Source: 'Nostoc azollae' 0708
Lineage (GTDB): Bacteria; Cyanobacteriota; Cyanobacteriia; Cyanobacteriales; Nostocaceae
Direction: 5' to 3'
NCBI RefSeq assembly: GCF_000196515.1
Contig: NC_014248.1
Coordinates: forward strand, 2,597,001 to 2,661,000
Length of the DNA stretch: 64,000 bases
This document shows positions 8,087 to 18,764 of the stretch, piece after piece. The translations under genes were made by a program, and so were the position numbers. The first letter of the stretch is position 1; the number at the start of each line of letters is the position of its first letter. Under the pieces are notes generated by a model. It ran no database searches. It saw only the letters and a list, made by a program, of their open reading frames with translations, and was not told where the DNA came from.

Positions 8087-10911
8087 TTAATTCCCCTGCA
8101 ACGGTGCATTTAAAGCTTTTTCAATGCGATCGCCGATTTCTAGTAAATGCGCTTTAGTATATTCGTCATCAGAATTCATTCCCCGGAGTTCATTGTTTAA
8201 TTGTTTGAGCTTATACCAGGCTAATGTGCGAGCATCTTGTGGTACATCTACTTTTCGTAATACCATTGCTGTTAAGAAGTTCACATATTGCCGTTGTAAA
8301 CCCCGCCGCAAACTAGAAATTTTTAATTTTCTTCTTGGTTGTAAAACTTCTGTCCAAATTCCGGTTTGTAAAGTCCCAAAGAACTCAGGTAAACTTAGTG
8401 CTTCTCCTTTTGCGCTTTTGAGTTCAAGATCCTTCATCCGAGAGAGGCGATCGCCTGAGAGTAAATCACTCAATACCGTACTTTGGAAAAACAATACTAA
8501 ATCATAAACTGGGTAATCTAAGTGTTCCCTGGCAGGACTGCTACCCCAATGTATCCAACGTTCTGGGGCTAGTTTATTTATTAGTTCTGGTGAAAACTTC
8601 AGCACATCCTCAGCAAAAACATATTTTTGCAATGTCCCTAATGCTTGCCGTTGTTGTTCGACAGGTACAGTGATAAATAGTAATCTTCCTTGATTTTCAC
8701 CAGGATGAACACGGTAAAAAGACTGTCCACCAATGTATTTACTAGTATAATATAACTGCTGTAAATACTTGCCAAATATAATGTTAAATCTTTCCCTTAA
8801 ATCACTGTAACTTTGTCCAGAAATTGGATAGCCTTGATTTAAAGGTTCCCACATAATCAGAGAATTATCCAACTGCCATTGTGAATAAATTAGAATATTA
8901 CTGCTATGCTCCCAAGGAGCAGATGTCGGATCAATACTAGATGTATCCTCATCTGGAGAATAACTCAACTCTGGTTTTGTCGATTGTTTAGGAATTTCTT
9001 CTAAAAATGGTTTTTATGCTATGGAACTTTTCGCTCCAAAAGCAGTGTGAGCATACTGTATTTCCCATATATCATAGCTTCCCACCTGATTCGGAAAATA
9101 ATCTCCTTGGGATGTACCGCGCGGAGCTATATTGGGAGAAATATAATCCATTAGTGCGAGTGATTTCAGGATTATTCATTTCCTCTGGTGCTAATAAGGT
9201 ACTACCACGAAAATTGTGTCGTAATCCTAAAGTATAACCAACTTCATGAATAATAATTAAGCGTAAATTAAATATTGATGGATATAATCCTTAAATTTGT
9301 GTTTATTAGGAGTAGTTTTTGTTAAAAATGACATTGCCAATGAACCAAAAGCAAACTTATTAGCTGCTTCTATAGCAGAGCATAAATCATACTGTCCCGG
9401 TAGCCTAGATAAGTTGCCAACTAATCCTTTAGTATTGTTATCACCTTGGCGACAAAGCAGGCGATTTTTTTTCCATCAACGCTGATAAGGTAGTAGGATT
9501 TGCTGTTGGTGAAGGTAAAACAATTTGCCGATAATTATTTTTTAAGGCTCGGATAAAACTAGCATCTACAAGAATATCTGCATCCAAAATTTCACCAGTC
9601 AAGGGATTGACACGGGATGGACCAAGAGGAAAATATCCGTCTACTGTATTAATCCAGGGAATAGTATTGTAACGAATATCAGCAGCATCCCATCTAGCAT
9701 TATCAGGCATTTGTCGGACTTCTATTGCATCTTTGAATCCCGCTTTCAAAAAAGCTTGATTCCACATTAATACCCCTTCTTTAATAGCATCACGATATTT
9801 AAAAGGGACGGCATTATCAATCTAAAAACAATTGGTTTTTTCGGTGGAGAAATTTCGGCGTTAGGATCTTGTTTTTCTAAGTTCCAACGATTGACATAAT
9901 GCATAAAATGATCATTACTATCATCTGTGGATAAATCTTGATAGGCAGTCAGAAAATATCCTACCCGATCATCTGCCAAACGGGGTTGGTAATTATTATT
10001 AGACAATTGGGAAAGGCTATAGTGAAGCCGCAAAGTGAAGCCTCGACTATCAGCTAGTACACTAGAATCTTGCTCTTGCTCCTTGCTAGTACCAGTAAAA
10101 TTGAAAACTGACTCAATTTCTACATTGTTGGGAAAAACTTTAGCATTACCAAAATAACTTTTGTCTGGACTAGCAGCTAATTCTAAACTTGCAGATAATC
10201 CAGCTAAATCTGTCAGCAGTAAATCCTCTAAATCAATGAGGATACTATTTCATTGAGGATGAATGCTTTTAATAGGAAGATTGTACAATACAGAGTCACT
10301 AAAAGATCGGGAGAGCGAGCGCACTTGGGGATCTTCTGTACGGGTGGGTAAATTAACATTACGAACGACAAACTGCAAGTCATTATCTACTCGTTGGAAA
10401 TAAAACAGAAAATCTTGCAATGGCATACCAGTATAAATCCCTCCTTCACCAATGCCAGATTCCAACGTGGACGTAGCTAAGAAGTTTTTTTGTAGTTGCG
10501 CTGGCTTAATTTCTGAATATATTTTGTTCTTGTCTTTTTGGCGATAAAGAGTAAATATACCCTCTAATTTTGACAGTCTTTAACAACTTCATCAAATGCT
10601 TCCAACTCATCTTCTTTGCCAGGTTTAACACTATTGGTCGGCTTTTTGGTTAGCTTCTTAGCAGTTTGGGCAATTTCTAGAAATGGCTGCTCTCTGGCTT
10701 TTTATGGATCATCTACTACCCACATAAAAGCTTGTTTTTCTACTTGTTTATTCTGATTAAGTACCCATATTTTCGATGCTGGTAAAGTTAGCTGAGCCGA
10801 AGTTACCATCTTTTTCTATGCTTCTGTCTCCAATGACTGAGCGCCAGCAGTTCCTATCCCTAAAAACAAACTGTGTAACAAAACGATATAAAATGTTAAT
10901 TTGTTCATCAT
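8087..10911 (-). pseudogene. Secreted zinc-dependent metalloprotease (DUF5117/DUF4953 type), multiply broken
   Basis: Minus-strand pieces in changing frames line up as one large gene. It starts with two ATGs at 10906-10911 and a signal peptide (NKLTFYIVLLHSLFLGIGTA, then AGAQS), and ends at 8087. Recognisable blocks in order are GIYTGMPLQDFLFYFQRVDN (near 10400), RLADDRVGYFLTAYQDL (near 9970), LMWNQAFLKAGFKDAIEVRQ (near 9750), LGPSRVNPLTGEILDADIL (near 9600) and the zinc site near 9246. These match the large cyanobacterial zinc-dependent metalloprotease family of the M10-like DUF4953 group. The zinc motif now reads HEVGYTLGLRH: the second His of HExxH is Tyr (TAT). There are at least four stops and two frameshifts. 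The C-terminal 290 residues (8087-8968) remain one clean open frame but lack a catalytic site. Confidence 0.88.
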
Positions 10912-11057
10912 GTCTTATACGAGATATACCATATTCAGCGAGGCAAAGTAGGGAGAGATAGTAGGTTTAATTTAATGGCTCGTTTCCGTAGCAAGGACAT
11001 TGCTTTTACATTAAAAAATTTACGAGTTGACAGCACTCTGATACTCAGCTTATTTTA

Positions 11058-11765
11058 TTAGGATTCTCTTAATACATACCCTACACCACGAACCGTTTGA
11101 ATTAAGCGCTTTTGTCCTTCTTCTTCAATTTTCAGACGTAAGTACCGAATATATACTTCAATCACATTTGACTCACCCATAAAATCGTAACCCCAAACAT
11201 TTTCTAAAATTTGTTCGCGGGTTAATACTTCACGGGGATGTTCCATAAAGAACTTTAATAATTCAAATTCCTTCATTGTCAATTCGATGGTTCTGCTGTT
11301 GTAGATGACGCGACGGGTTCCGATATCTAAAACCAAATCCCCAAAGCGTAGCTGTTCTGTGGTATCAACATCAGGTTTGAGATACAAACGAACCAACTTC
11401 AAAAAATCTTCCGAGCGATAGGGTTTGAGAATGTAATCGTCAGCACCAGCTTCCAGACAAGCTACACGATCATCAACTGTATCTCTAGCCATTAAAATTA
11501 ATACAGGAGAACAGTTACCGATAGTATGAAGATTTCTGCACAACGAGAGTCCTGACTCTCCAGTCAGCATCCGGTCTATAACTATTAAAGCAGGTTGGCG
11601 ATGACTATGCCCACCTCGGGCATCACGGTATTGTTGTAAACCACTGACTGCATCATGAGCCACAATCGCATCATAGCCAGCTTCTTCCAAATCAAAAGCC
11701 AGTTGATGAGCTAGACTATCATCGGGTTCAATCACCAGAACACAGGCACTGTGAGGAAGTATCAT
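11058..11765 (-). CDS. nblR: OmpR/PhoB-type response regulator, probably NblR
   Basis: 235 residues with an N-terminal receiver domain (about 1-125) and a C-terminal winged-helix DNA-binding domain (ELTMKEFELLKFFMEHP, then LENVWGYDF and TVRGVGYVL). The beginning (CVLVIEPDDSLAHQLAFD) and overall pattern resemble NblR, the regulator of phycobilisome degradation and stress survival in cyanobacteria. I assign that name with moderate confidence. The phosphoacceptor Asp (VIDRML) and the Lys (LKPY) are present. The conserved Thr/Ser position is Met (LILMARD), so phosphorylation-dependent switching may be weak or absent. There is no adjacent sensor kinase gene. Confidence 0.7.
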   Translation of the reverse strand: MILPHSACVLVIEPDDSLAHQLAFDLEEAGYDAIVAHDAVSGLQQYRDARGGHSHRQPALIVIDRMLTGESGLSLCRNLHTIGNCSPVLILMARDTVDDRVACLEAGADDYILKPYRSEDFLKLVRLYLKPDVDTTEQLRFGDLVLDIGTRRVIYNSRTIELTMKEFELLKFFMEHPREVLTREQILENVWGYDFMGESNVIEVYIRYLRLKIEEEGQKRLIQTVRGVGYVLRES

Positions 11766-11770
11766 ATCAG

Positions 11771-11854
11771 TTGGTAATTGGTAATTAGTAATTGGTAATT
11801 GGTAACTAGTAATTGGTAACTAGTAATTGGTAACTAGTAATTGGTAATTAGTAA
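11771..11854. repeat. Degenerate TTGGTAAT/TAGTAATT short repeats upstream of nblR-like gene
   Basis: Alternating copies of TTGGTAA and CTAGTAA/TTAGTAA units fill 84 bases directly upstream of the start of the response regulator gene. They are similar in style to the heptamer array at 165-372 but less uniform. If the promoter lies here, the array would separate it from the coding region. Confidence 0.8.
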
Positions 11855-12086
11855 TGGAAAAAACTGTATTCCATCAGTTATTAGCTATTGCTTTGTTGCA
11901 TAAATTTCAGGCAATACTACTTGTTACAAATTGGTATTAACGATGTTTTAGCACGTTCTGGATAAAACATCGACTTTCCCAAGATGCAAATTTAATTACT
12001 CATTCCCAATACAATTGCCTAACTGTCAATTCGGGAAGAAAACCAGTTTTGACTACGATTGATAACAGACTACTTACTACTGGGTA

Positions 12087-13004
12087 CTAAGGTAATTCTA
12101 CTGAATTTGGTTTAGCAATATGTGGTAGACCCCAACCTAACTTTTCCCTTAAAATACGGAAAAACTCTGGTGAGTGTAAGCGAATGAAGCGAGCATTATA
12201 TGGTGAGCGCTCCAAATATACCCGATTTCCTGGTATAATATAGCACCCGCTAGTTCCATCTACCACCATCACCAACCGGGGAATATTCACTGGATAGATG
12301 TTAACCGGTTCACTATCAGGAAACACCAAAGCCCTAGAAGCTAGGGAATGGGGACAAATTGGTACTAGCTGCAATACAGGTGCACCAGGAGTAATCACAG
12401 GACCACCGGCACTTAATGAATAAGCAGTTGAACCAGTTGGAGTAGAAACAATTACACCATCGGCTGCAATATCCACCGCTGCATGATGACCAATTGCAAT
12501 CTCAAAATGACACATCGACGTTAAAGGTTCTCGATGCAGCACCATTTCATTTAAACAGAGAGCTTCCCATAATACTGCCTCTTCCCGTACAACTTTGACG
12601 GTGAGCATGACTCGTTCTTCGATTTCATACTTACCTGCCATTACCTGTTCAATGGCTTGGGGCAGTTGGTTAAGATAAGTTTCTGTCAAAAATCCCATGT
12701 GACCAGTATTCACCGTCAACAAAGGGATACCACAGGGTGCCACTTGACGAGACGCTGCTAAAACAGTACCGTCTCCTCCTAACACCACCCCAAAGTCCAT
12801 GTCTGAGTCAAAACCAGGGGGTTTTAGACCTGTAATCGGCGTGTGGCATACTGAACTATCAGGATGGGAATAGCCGAGTATACCACCCATACTAGTTGTC
12901 ACACACACATCCCAACCAGCTGCGGTTAGCTGATTTTTCAGTTCGATAGCGACACGAACCGCTATCGGCTTGATGTCGTTGTAAATAATGCCTGCTTTCG
13001 GCAC
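12087..13004 (-). CDS. nadK: NAD kinase
   Basis: 305 residues. NAD kinase phosphorylates NAD to NADP and supplies NADPH carrier for photosynthesis. The catalytic GGDGT loop is in [24 protein letters not shown], the Asn-Glu in [12 protein letters not shown], and the glycine-rich nucleotide-binding segment [15 protein letters not shown] all match the family. Cyanobacteria usually carry two NAD kinases, and this one is of the standard length. It is minus-strand and monocistronic in appearance. It starts [10 protein letters not shown] directly downstream of an AT-rich leader. Confidence 0.95.
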   Translation of the reverse strand: MPKAGIIYNDIKPIAVRVAIELKNQLTAAGWDVCVTTSMGGILGYSHPDSSVCHTPITGLKPPGFDSDMDFGVVLGGDGTVLAASRQVAPCGIPLLTVNTGHMGFLTETYLNQLPQAIEQVMAGKYEIEERVMLTVKVVREEAVLWEALCLNEMVLHREPLTSMCHFEIAIGHHAAVDIAADGVIVSTPTGSTAYSLSAGGPVITPGAPVLQLVPICPHSLASRALVFPDSEPVNIYPVNIPRLVMVVDGTSGCYIIPGNRVYLERSPYNARFIRLHSPEFFRILREKLGWGLPHIAKPNSVELP

Positions 13005-13317
13005 ACTTAAATATCCAATTTTAGGCGATTCTTAATCTTTATAAGAAAATAGGCTGAAAACCCCGGAATTAAACCCTAAAAACCCAAAAAATTTTTAGTG
13101 TTTAATGTCTTTGAATCCGGTGATGAAAGCCATTTGAGGGGTTTAGACCTCAGAGATTTGATGGTATCATAAATTTAATCCCTGAATACGGTGCAAAACC
13201 CAACAAGTGGAGTGTCCACTCCCCGCTCTAAAGAGACAGGGATTCTTAAGTAGCCAAAAGTAGACTCTTAAAGGCGTAGTTAATGCGCCACTACTAACTC
13301 CATATTAATCAATTATT
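13005..13317. other. Intergenic region with small hairpins
   Basis: No gene is visible between NAD kinase and ycf39. A short perfect hairpin (arms AGTGGA/TCCACT at 13206-13211 and 13215-13220) is followed by a CCCGCTCT/AGAGACAGGG imperfect inverted pair. Such paired hairpins occur at the ends of IS200/IS605-like elements, but no TnpA or TnpB remnant is present, so this is only a suggestion. Confidence 0.35.
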
Positions 13318-14316
13318 TTATTGGCTATTAACTTTTGAAGACTGTTTAAAAGGAGTCTTTGTATCTTTTTGCTTTTTATTCTTAGTTTTTTCATAGTCTA
13401 ACTCTTTCAGCTTTTTCATAATCCGGCTGAAATAGTCTTGCAAGTATGTTTCTACAGTAGCTGTTTGTTGTTTGTCTAAACCAAATACTGTATATACTTC
13501 ATCCATTGGAGCATTTAGGGCTATTCCACTGGCTAAAACTTCTGTAAAAGCTAGTCTGTCGGCAACATTCCATCCCCATTGAAAAAACCGCAGCAACCCC
13601 TGTACACTACGCAGTAAGCCAATGGGCATCCGTGTTACTCTGGCATCTTTCCCAGACAAGCGTTCGCAAATGTTAATTATTTCTTCTGCACTCCAAGCAC
13701 GAGTACCAACCACAGGGAAAGCTTGATTTTGGGTTTCTGGCACACTCAAAGCGCAAATAGCAAATTTAGCAATATCCTGAGTATCCATATAAGCTACAGG
13801 TGATGAAGAACCGGTCACCCACACCGGCTGATTTTCCAAAATGGGTATGCCATATTGACCAATTAATCCCTGCATAAACCCAGCTAAACGGAGAATTGTA
13901 TAATTTAAGCCAGATTCAGCTAGAAACAATTCGGTACACCGCTTAATTTCCATCAGCGGTACGTTGGGATATTTATCAGCATCAAGAATTGAAAAGAAGA
14001 TAAAACGCTCCACACCAGCTACTTTTGCTGCTTGAATTAATGCTACCTTACCTTCCCAATCTACCTGTTTAATAGTTAATGAATCTGTGGGGCGAGATGT
14101 AGAAGCATCTATCACTTCGGTTACACCTGCTAATGCTGCTTCTAGGGTTTGGGGTGTACACAAGTCTCCTCTGACCAGTTCTGCTCCCCATTCTTTAAGA
14201 AATGAAGCTTTTTTCGTACTTCGGACTAAACAGCGTACCTTATATCCCTCATCGATAGCACGACGAGCCAATTGTCTTCCTAAGGTGCCAGTGGCACCGA
14301 CGATTAATAATGTCAT
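13318..14316 (-). CDS. ycf39: Ycf39: NmrA-type SDR protein, photosystem II assembly factor
   Basis: 332 residues of the atypical short-chain dehydrogenase family. The N-terminal Rossmann motif GATGTLGRQLARRA binds NAD(P), and the sequence follows the cyanobacterial and plastid Ycf39 pattern (AELVRGDLC, EVIDASTSRP, FIFFSILDADKYPNVPLM). Ycf39 works with high-light-inducible proteins in delivering chlorophyll to newly made D1 protein. The C-terminus carries a Lys-rich tail (KKLKELDYEKTKNKKQKDT) beyond the usual family end, probably a lineage-specific extension. The divergently placed petM is about 140 bases away on the same strand, upstream. Confidence 0.88.
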   Translation of the reverse strand: MTLLIVGATGTLGRQLARRAIDEGYKVRCLVRSTKKASFLKEWGAELVRGDLCTPQTLEAALAGVTEVIDASTSRPTDSLTIKQVDWEGKVALIQAAKVAGVERFIFFSILDADKYPNVPLMEIKRCTELFLAESGLNYTILRLAGFMQGLIGQYGIPILENQPVWVTGSSSPVAYMDTQDIAKFAICALSVPETQNQAFPVVGTRAWSAEEIINICERLSGKDARVTRMPIGLLRSVQGLLRFFQWGWNVADRLAFTEVLASGIALNAPMDEVYTVFGLDKQQTATVETYLQDYFSRIMKKLKELDYEKTKNKKQKDTKTPFKQSSKVNSQ

Positions 14317-14457
14317 GAGGGTCTTTATAAATTTTAATGTTTTATGAAAAGAATCTTAACAGAATTTAGCTATGGAAATAAAACTTTACATTTTTCTCAG
14401 GAGTTCAGGAGCAAGAATTAATTTTTCTCTTCCTGCCCCTACCCCCTGGATCTCTGC

Positions 14458-14562
14458 TTATTCTTCTGCGCCTTGAATTTTCAGTAACAAAGCACCAATG
14501 CCCCAGCCTACGAAGATTAAGCCGAAAGACAACATAGCTGCATTTAAGATTTCGCTGCCCAT
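14458..14562 (-). CDS. petM: PetM, cytochrome b6f subunit VII
   Basis: A 34-residue single-span membrane protein: [17 protein letters not shown], then [16 protein letters not shown]. This is the PetM small subunit of the cytochrome b6f complex in the thylakoid membrane, very close to known Nostoc PetM. AAAGGAGAA lies about 11 bases before the ATG as a ribosome-binding site. The gene is easy to miss because of its size. It stands just upstream of ycf39, and both belong to the photosynthetic apparatus. Confidence 0.93.
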   Translation of the reverse strand: MGSEILNAAMLSFGLIFVGWGIGALLLKIQGAEE

Positions 14563-14801
14563 TTTCTGTGATTCTCCTTTGTGAATTGTTTATTTATGTT
14601 TCCTGTTTCTGAGAGGGGTAAATTAGAGTTGATGTTTGAAATCTTATTTTTGCCCGTCATAAATCAGGTAAACTAGGTCTGTTACTGCTATTGGATTAGA
14701 CCTTTGTGAATAATTCTAAACTACTTTAGCAGCTAATTGGAATTGGCGCTGGGATACGGCGATATAGGTTAATTAACAGAAAGTAATTTTCCCACTGACT
14801 C

Positions 14802-15839
14802 ATGACTAATCAAGGTCCACGTTTGGCGGTAACATTGGGAGATCCTGCTGGAATCGGTTCAGAGGTGATTTTGAAGGCTTTGGCAGATTCGGAAGTTACC
14901 CAAAACTGTCATGTGGTTGTAGTGGGTTGTCGTGATTTACTCACTAAAGAGTATAAGAATTTAACTGCTAATACGAGTAATTGGGTATATTTGGCAAATC
15001 CAGCAGATTTATCTGTGATTGATGTGCCACATTCAGACGAAATTATGACCGGGGTGGGTAATGAGGTTAGTGGTGCGGCGAGTTTTGCTTATATGGAATG
15101 TGCCATAGCGCAAACTTTGGCTGGTGATTTTGATGGTATCGTCACAGCACCCATCGCTAAATCTGCTTGGAAAGCGGCTGGATGCAATTACCCAGGACAA
15201 ACGGAACTGTTAGCCGAAAAAGCAGGTGTGGAGCGTTTTGGAATGTTATTTGTAGCGCGCTCGCCCTTTACAGGTTGGACTATCCGCGCTCTACTTGCTA
15301 CTACACATATTCCTTTATGTAAAGTATCTGAAACCTTAACACCGCAATTATTAACAATGAAACTTGATTTATTAGAGGAGTGTTTACAAAGGGATTTTGG
15401 TATCGAAAATGGAAGAATTGCGATCGCAGGTTTAAATCCCCACAGTGGAGAAATGGGACAATTAGGACGAGAAGAAATAGATTGGCTAATTCCCTGGTTA
15501 CAGGAAGAACGGCAAAAACGCGCCCACTTAGAACTAGAAGGACCTATACCGCCAGATACAATGTGGGTTAAACCTGGTCAAGCTTGGTATGGTAATTCTG
15601 ATATCAAAAATCCCGCTGATGCTTACTTGCCACTTTACCATGACCAAGGTTTAATTCCCGTCAAGTTGATGGCCTTTGACCGCGCTGTAAATACCACCAT
15701 TGGTTTACCATTTGTCAGAACTTCACCGGACCACGGAACCGCATTTGATATTGCGGGAAAGGGTATTGCTGACGCAACAAGTATGAAAGCAGCGATCAAG
15801 TTAGGAGTTGAGTTAGTGAAACAGAGGTATAGAGTGTAG
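14802..15839 (+). CDS. pdxA: 4-hydroxythreonine-4-phosphate dehydrogenase PdxA
   Basis: 345 residues. PdxA oxidises 4-phosphohydroxy-L-threonine in the DXP-dependent route to pyridoxal 5'-phosphate. The N-terminus [20 protein letters not shown] is the family signature. [13 protein letters not shown] and [12 protein letters not shown] follow, and metal-binding residues are in [10 protein letters not shown] and [15 protein letters not shown]. Length is normal and the frame is intact. It starts at ATG 14802 with weak ribosome-binding site sequence. Confidence 0.95.
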   Translation: MTNQGPRLAVTLGDPAGIGSEVILKALADSEVTQNCHVVVVGCRDLLTKEYKNLTANTSNWVYLANPADLSVIDVPHSDEIMTGVGNEVSGAASFAYMECAIAQTLAGDFDGIVTAPIAKSAWKAAGCNYPGQTELLAEKAGVERFGMLFVARSPFTGWTIRALLATTHIPLCKVSETLTPQLLTMKLDLLEECLQRDFGIENGRIAIAGLNPHSGEMGQLGREEIDWLIPWLQEERQKRAHLELEGPIPPDTMWVKPGQAWYGNSDIKNPADAYLPLYHDQGLIPVKLMAFDRAVNTTIGLPFVRTSPDHGTAFDIAGKGIADATSMKAAIKLGVELVKQRYRV

Positions 15840-15958
15840 GTTGTACAGTGAAGCCTAGCCCCCTGAACATCTAACCCAAATAAAAGTAGGTTGTGGTATG
15901 TACTTGATTTAAATACCGGACTCAAGTCTAGGATATTCGTAAAGCCAAAGGATCTTGC

Positions 15959-16175
15959 TAAGGATTCAGGCTAAGGATTCAGGTGGTGGGGTATAGTGTA
16001 TCTACCAGATGAAGAAGCTCTCAATCAAATCACCAAAAGTGAATTTGTAAAAATTCATGATGCTCATTGGGGGATTAAAAGTTTTCATAGAGCCATCAAA
16101 CAAGTATGTGGAATTTTTCGATTTATGGTTAGAGATAGCCAAGGAATTAAAACACAGAAATTATGTTCACTTTAG
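15959..16175 (+). mobile_element. Transposase C-terminal fragment next to a solo IS terminus
   Basis: The motif TAAGGATTCAGG occurs twice (15959 and 15972). The second copy extends to TGGTGGGGTAT, the same terminus as at 4141. Directly behind it a plus-strand frame (15996-16175) reads EEALNQITKSEFVKIHDAHW, GIKSFHRAIKQVCG and FRFMVRDSQG before TAG. The HxxHWxIKxFHRxIKQ pattern is the C-terminal Glu region of IS4/IS701-like DDE transposases. The rest of the gene is missing. Because the fragment begins exactly at the terminus, it probably records an internal deletion or a second insertion. Confidence 0.65.
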
Positions 16176-16269
16176 TTGTGCGCAACTACATTATTGTAGA
16201 AAATCTTACCAATAATGCTGGTGCTGCGTAATACTCATGGATGAGTTTTTTTGTCAATGCGTAACTCCT

Positions 16270-16405
16270 AGTAAATTGTCATTCTGTTAGCGAAGCTTGG
16301 CTTAAGCCATACGGAACGGAGTGAGGTGTATCCCCCTTGGGGACACTGCGTGAACATTGTGCTGCGCTTCATACCCTGCGGGAAGCAACTACAGCATGAG
16401 AATAG
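16270..16405. repeat. GC-rich palindromic dispersed repeat cluster
   Basis: A GC-rich island in AT-rich DNA containing TTAGCGAAGCTTGGCTTAAGCC, split by short palindromes (AGCGAAGCTTGGCT), then CCCCCTTGGGGA and GCGCTTC...CCTGCGGGAAGC. Similar GCGTAGCG/GCCGTTAGGC segments occur at 23035-23060. This style matches small dispersed palindromic repeats common in Nostocales. No reading frame with coding character is present. Confidence 0.5.
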
Positions 16406-16448
16406 ACTTACACATGAGACTTACACATTTGGGATGCTCCCAATTTAA

Positions 16449-17219
16449 TTAAGATGAAACTGTCTGTAATTTTACAATTACAGGAAAATGATCAGAAGGC
16501 CAAATATCTTCCCACTGTTGACGGTCAATAATTACTTGTTCGATTTGGAAACGGCGATCACAATATATCGTATCTATCGCATCCCAAGCTTCACCTGTAA
16601 ACTCATGAAAGGTTTTCTGTTTGTCTAAGGGAAGAGTTGCTAAAGCATCTTGTATTTTGTAATTATCGGCTAAGATCATCCGTGCTAAGGTAGTGGGATT
16701 AGCGTTAAAATCCCCTGTTAGCAGTAAATAATCTTCTGACGGAAATTCCATTAAACGTAGAATAACTAAAGCTGCACCTAACTCTCTAGCTTTAGCATTT
16801 TCGTGATCTAAATGAGTATTGACAATAGTTAGAGAAATACTAGGATTACCAACTGTAAAATTAGCCCAAGTTGCCATGCGTGGTAAGCGAGTGTCCCAAG
16901 TAATACTACCAGGAATTTCTGGAGTATCGCTGAGGTAAAAATCTTTGGTTTGCTGAAGTTCTAAGCGTTGGGGATTGTAAAAAACTGCACAGTGTTCACC
17001 TTCTCCTGTCCCAGTGCGATCGCCCCCAATAAATTTATATTCTGGTAAAAGTGCTTGTAAATTACTAAGCTGAGGGGTTTTACCCTCTTGTGTACCAATT
17101 AAATCAGGTTGATAGTGTTGAATGACCGATGCGATGGCACCTATACGCTTTTCCCACTGACGGACCCCCGAATCCGGTTTGTCGTAGCGGAGGTTAAAAC
17201 TCATGACGGTAATTTTCAT
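16449..17219 (-). CDS. Endonuclease/exonuclease/phosphatase (EEP) family hydrolase
   Basis: 256 residues of the metal-dependent EEP superfamily (DNase I, APE1 and phospholipid phosphatase relatives). Visible catalytic motifs are MSFNLRYD (Asn), IGTQEGK (metal-binding Glu), NTHLDHEN, TGDFNANP (Asp and Asn) and WPSDHFPV (the catalytic His pair). There is no signal peptide and no extra domain. This compact form is often annotated as endonuclease/exonuclease/phosphatase family protein. Whether it cleaves nucleic acid, sugar phosphate or inositol phosphate cannot be told. Confidence 0.9.
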   Translation of the reverse strand: MKITVMSFNLRYDKPDSGVRQWEKRIGAIASVIQHYQPDLIGTQEGKTPQLSNLQALLPEYKFIGGDRTGTGEGEHCAVFYNPQRLELQQTKDFYLSDTPEIPGSITWDTRLPRMATWANFTVGNPSISLTIVNTHLDHENAKARELGAALVILRLMEFPSEDYLLLTGDFNANPTTLARMILADNYKIQDALATLPLDKQKTFHEFTGEAWDAIDTIYCDRRFQIEQVIIDRQQWEDIWPSDHFPVIVKLQTVSS

Positions 17220-17459
17220 TAGTTTCTTTAATTTAATTAATCTTAAAAAGAATATATATATTGAGCCTACATTTTATAGTTATGGAATAACTTAATTAGG
17301 GAGACTTAAACAAAAATTCAAAATTCAAAATTGCCATGAGGCTTGAGTAGACACAAATTCCCTGATAGACTTTAGCTGCAAAAATCAAAAATAAGACGAA
17401 TTATCTAATCAAGCCTCAATTCAATAATGTGTTCATGAATTGCTCTTAGTATCGAGAGT

Positions 17460-18176
17460 TTAAACTTTAGAGCCTTCCGGTGGTTCAAACTTGTAACCAT
17501 AACCCCGTACTGTTTTGATAAATTCTGGTGTACTAGAGTCAACTTCCATTTTTTTACGCAGCTGACCAATATGCACATCTACAACTCGTCCATCTCCCAC
17601 ATAATCACAACCCCAAATTTTTTGGATTAGTTGCGGACGACTCCAAGCTTGACCGGGATGACTGGCTAAAAAATGTAAGATATTAAACTCTAAAGCAGTT
17701 AAGGCTAAAGGTTTATCGTTTAGTGTCACTTCTCGACCTTCTGGGTTAATTGCCAGTTGTTTAAAAACAAGGCGTTGTGATTGACTAGGGTGGATGTAAC
17801 GAATTCGTCTTAAAAGTGCTTCTACTCTAACTTCTACTTCTGCTAAGCTAAATGGTTTAGTCATGAAATCATCTGCACCTGCTGCCAAAACGCTAATTTT
17901 ATCAGCCTCATCATTCCGGCTAGTAAGTATCAAAACTAAAACATTTGTACGACTTTGCATTTCTTGACAGAGTTTATAGCCATTAACATCTGGTAAATTC
18001 CAATCCAGAATTACCAAAGCTGGATTGAATTGTTCAAATAATGCCATAGCACTCTTACCATCTGCGGCCGATTCTATTCGATATTTTCGACTGAGAAACC
18101 GATAGACGAGATTTCTGACACTGAAATCGTCATCGACAATCATAATCTTAGGGGTAGTCATGGGAAGCGTATCCAT
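17460..18176 (-). CDS. OmpR/PhoB-type two-component response regulator
   Basis: 238 residues. The receiver domain has all canonical residues: Asp pair in IMIVDDDFSVRN, phosphoacceptor Asp in VILDWNLPDV, Thr in LILTSRN and Lys in MTKPFS. The winged-helix domain shows LTALEFNILHFLASHP, KIWGCDYVGDG and FIKTVRGYGYKF. The start may be MTTPKIMIVDD (18161), five codons in. No sensor kinase gene is adjacent, so the signal is unknown. It is the only canonical, fully equipped regulator in this window, in contrast to the one at 11058-11765. Confidence 0.9.
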   Translation of the reverse strand: MDTLPMTTPKIMIVDDDFSVRNLVYRFLSRKYRIESAADGKSAMALFEQFNPALVILDWNLPDVNGYKLCQEMQSRTNVLVLILTSRNDEADKISVLAAGADDFMTKPFSLAEVEVRVEALLRRIRYIHPSQSQRLVFKQLAINPEGREVTLNDKPLALTALEFNILHFLASHPGQAWSRPQLIQKIWGCDYVGDGRVVDVHIGQLRKKMEVDSSTPEFIKTVRGYGYKFEPPEGSKV

Positions 18177-18503
18177 AGTGCAATGCAGTCTGTTTATTGA
18201 TTTATTGATTTTCTGTAGCGATAGATGAGTTTAGGTGTTCTTTTTGAAGAGTATATTTGCTCCTACTATAAACTAAGTATGAAAAATGTTGTAATCTTCG
18301 TAAACACTTAATTTTTCCGGAAATTTATGCAAACTTCATAATAAAGCTTCTAAAATGTATCGGTAATGTATGATTTTGGTATTTTTTTTTAAAATTTTGG
18401 TATAAATTTACAATATCTTGAAAACTAGGCGCACCAGTGATGCTAAGTACATTAGGCGATCACGCAAAAAATAAATAAGCGTATTATGTACATATATAAA
18501 AAA

Positions 18504-18626
18504 ATGGCTGCAACAAAAACAGCGAGTAATACAGAAGAGTTAAAACGCACTAAAATTTCTCATCCGTTCTGGTATACACAGTTAATATTTACTGCGTATA
18601 CAGCAGGAGTCAGGAGTCAGGACTAA
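18504..18626 (+). CDS. Small ORF, 40 residues, possibly truncated gene start
   Basis: ATG 18504 opens MAATKTASNTEELKRTK, then SHPFWYTQLIFTAYTAG before running into CAGGAGTCAGGAGTCAGGAC, the terminus-like motif of the repeat family found at 21337. The first 34 residues look like a real protein start, and the last few are repeat sequence. It may be the beginning of a gene cut by a repeat insertion. No ribosome-binding site is obvious and no family is recognised. Confidence 0.3.
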   Translation: MAATKTASNTEELKRTKISHPFWYTQLIFTAYTAGVRSQD

Positions 18627-18764
18627 AACTCTCTTTTTCTCTAGGTTTCAATTTAGATTCTGTACCTCATTGATCTGCAATCTCTTGTAGTTTGTCGTCA
18701 CACTATATTTGATAAATTCTAAAAAATTTTATTATTTAGATTAATTTTAATTTGCTCAAATCCC

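Noticed and set aside
9007-9485. Two plus-strand frames (76 and 62 residues)
   Set aside because: Both are antisense to the decayed metalloprotease, whose minus-strand zinc-site region explains the sequence.
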